Of a DNA stretch of 5,887 nucleotides, positions 5,351-5,887 are shown piece after piece (positions within the stretch are counted from its first letter, which is position 1; each line of letters opens with the position of its first letter). The notes under the pieces are model-generated. The model was not told the origin of the DNA. It did not search any database and saw only the letters and a program-made list of their open reading frames with translations. The translations under genes and the position numbers were made by a program. The stretch covers positions 1 through 5,887 of the forward strand of contig JAFTNE010000100.1 of assembly GCA_017452035.1 (NCBI GenBank), written 5' to 3'. This DNA is from Clostridia bacterium. Its GTDB lineage: Bacteria; Bacillota; Clostridia; Christensenellales; CAG-314.

Positions 5351-5380
5351 TTGACTTTTGGTGCGCGTAGGGTGTATAAT
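5351..5380 (+). promoter_or_regulatory. strong promoter of the lipoprotein gene
   Basis: TTGACT (5351-5356) and TATAAT (5375-5380) are separated by 18 bp. Transcription would start near 5387. The leader of about 35 nt contains ACGGAGG (5403-5409), 11 nt before the ATG at 5421. The first 13 bases, CTATTGACTTTTG (5348-5360), are identical to 901-913 at the small RNA promoter. Confidence 0.75.
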
Positions 5381-5420
5381 GTGTGCAATTAGTAATGTAT
5401 CTACGGAGGTTAGATTAGAT

Positions 5421-5887
5421 ATGACCAAAAAGACATTTTGTATCATACTGATTTTAACAATATTGGCAACAATGTGTGTTCTTTGCGCTTGCCACGAGCA
5501 CGAGTTTGGCGAGTGGAAAACAACGGTTGAGCCAACGTGTACACAAAATGGCGAAAAGCAACGTTTGTGTGACTGTGGCGAACAACAAACGGAGGCTATT
5601 CCTGCCACTGGCCACACCCCAGGAGACTGGACTTTTGTGGACGCTCCAACCTGCACCGAAGGTGGCAACAAACAACAAAAATGCACTGGTTGTGGCAAAG
5701 TGTTGGATGAACAAACAGTTGGTGCACTTGGTCACAGCCCTGTAACACACCAAGCGCAAGCGCCAACCTGCACCGAAATTGGCTGGGCAGAGTACGTTAC
5801 TTGCGAAAATTGCGACTACTCCACCTACGAGGAGATTCCTGCAACGGATCACGACTTTACCAAAGCTCCTACCTACGTTTGGTCGAA
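5421..5887 (+). CDS. lipoprotein with Cys-pair repeats (3' end outside window)
   Basis: The frame starts at ATG 5421, 11 nt after GGAGG, and runs open for 155 codons to the window edge. MTKK and a hydrophobic stretch (6-21) lead to LCAC, a lipobox with Cys24 as the lipidation site, so the protein should be anchored on the outer face of the membrane. It continues in repeats of about 38-40 residues: a Gly/Asp-His turn (His27, 65, 105, 144), then PTC (Cys40, 78, 117), then a Cys pair (C50-D-C52, CTGC 88-91, CENC 128-131), then an acidic stretch that in copies 1 and 3 ends in IPAT. Such modules are common in clostridial surface proteins, and the regular Cys/His pattern suggests metal binding or disulphides, though neither is proven. 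The first pair is CxC, not CxxC. The downstream domains that would define the function are not in the window. Confidence 0.85.
   Translation, partial: MTKKTFCIILILTILATMCVLCACHEHEFGEWKTTVEPTCTQNGEKQRLCDCGEQQTEAIPATGHTPGDWTFVDAPTCTEGGNKQQKCTGCGKVLDEQTVGALGHSPVTHQAQAPTCTEIGWAEYVTCENCDYSTYEEIPATDHDFTKAPTYVWS

Noticed and set aside
5454..5852. Minus-strand frames opposite the lipoprotein gene
   Set aside because: The plus strand has promoter, ribosome binding site, signal peptide and repeats; the minus frames are mirror images of the repeat codons.

Overview
The window looks like chromosomal DNA of a low-to-mid GC Gram-positive bacterium, probably an uncultured member of the Clostridia. This rests on strong AGGAGG-type ribosome binding sites, TTGACT/TATAAT promoters, U-tailed hairpin terminators, a TldD/TldE pair of clostridial type and a lipoprotein carrying clostridial-style Cys-pair repeats. 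No insertion sequence, phage gene, tRNA, rRNA or CRISPR array is visible. The placement is inference from style and has not been checked by a search.

Layout, left to right. (1) Bases 2-832 (+) are the 3' part of a GNAT-fold acetyltransferase gene with an unusual Phe-Asp-repeat tail. (2) Bases 833-1305 have no long ORF but are dense. They hold a near-consensus promoter (904-932), a roughly 100-nt three-hairpin RNA candidate (938-1041, +) with its own terminator, a leftward terminator (967-933) and a 33-50 residue ORF on the minus strand (1196-1044). Two back-to-back promoters overlap at 1235-1269. (3) Bases 1306-2235 (+) encode an eight-helix membrane protein that I do not recognise, closed by a good terminator. 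(4) Bases 2459-5202 (+) are a two-gene operon, tldD-tldE, joined by a TAATG overlap. It has its own promoter (2401-2429) and a terminator (5278-5309). (5) From 5421 to the window end is the start of a lipoprotein gene with Cys-pair repeats, behind a strong promoter (5351-5380).

The genes look like separate housekeeping or accessory units, not one pathway; only tldD and tldE clearly work together, as the two subunits of a metallopeptidase. The most unusual part is 930-1270. There a very small leftward gene and a rightward small RNA appear to overlap at their 3' ends, an arrangement known from Bacillus type I toxin-antitoxin loci such as bsrG/SR4 and txpA/RatA. The small protein is not hydrophobic like those toxins, so the parallel is one of architecture only. 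A second point is TldD, whose zinc motif reads HEACVH where the family normally has Gly before the second His.
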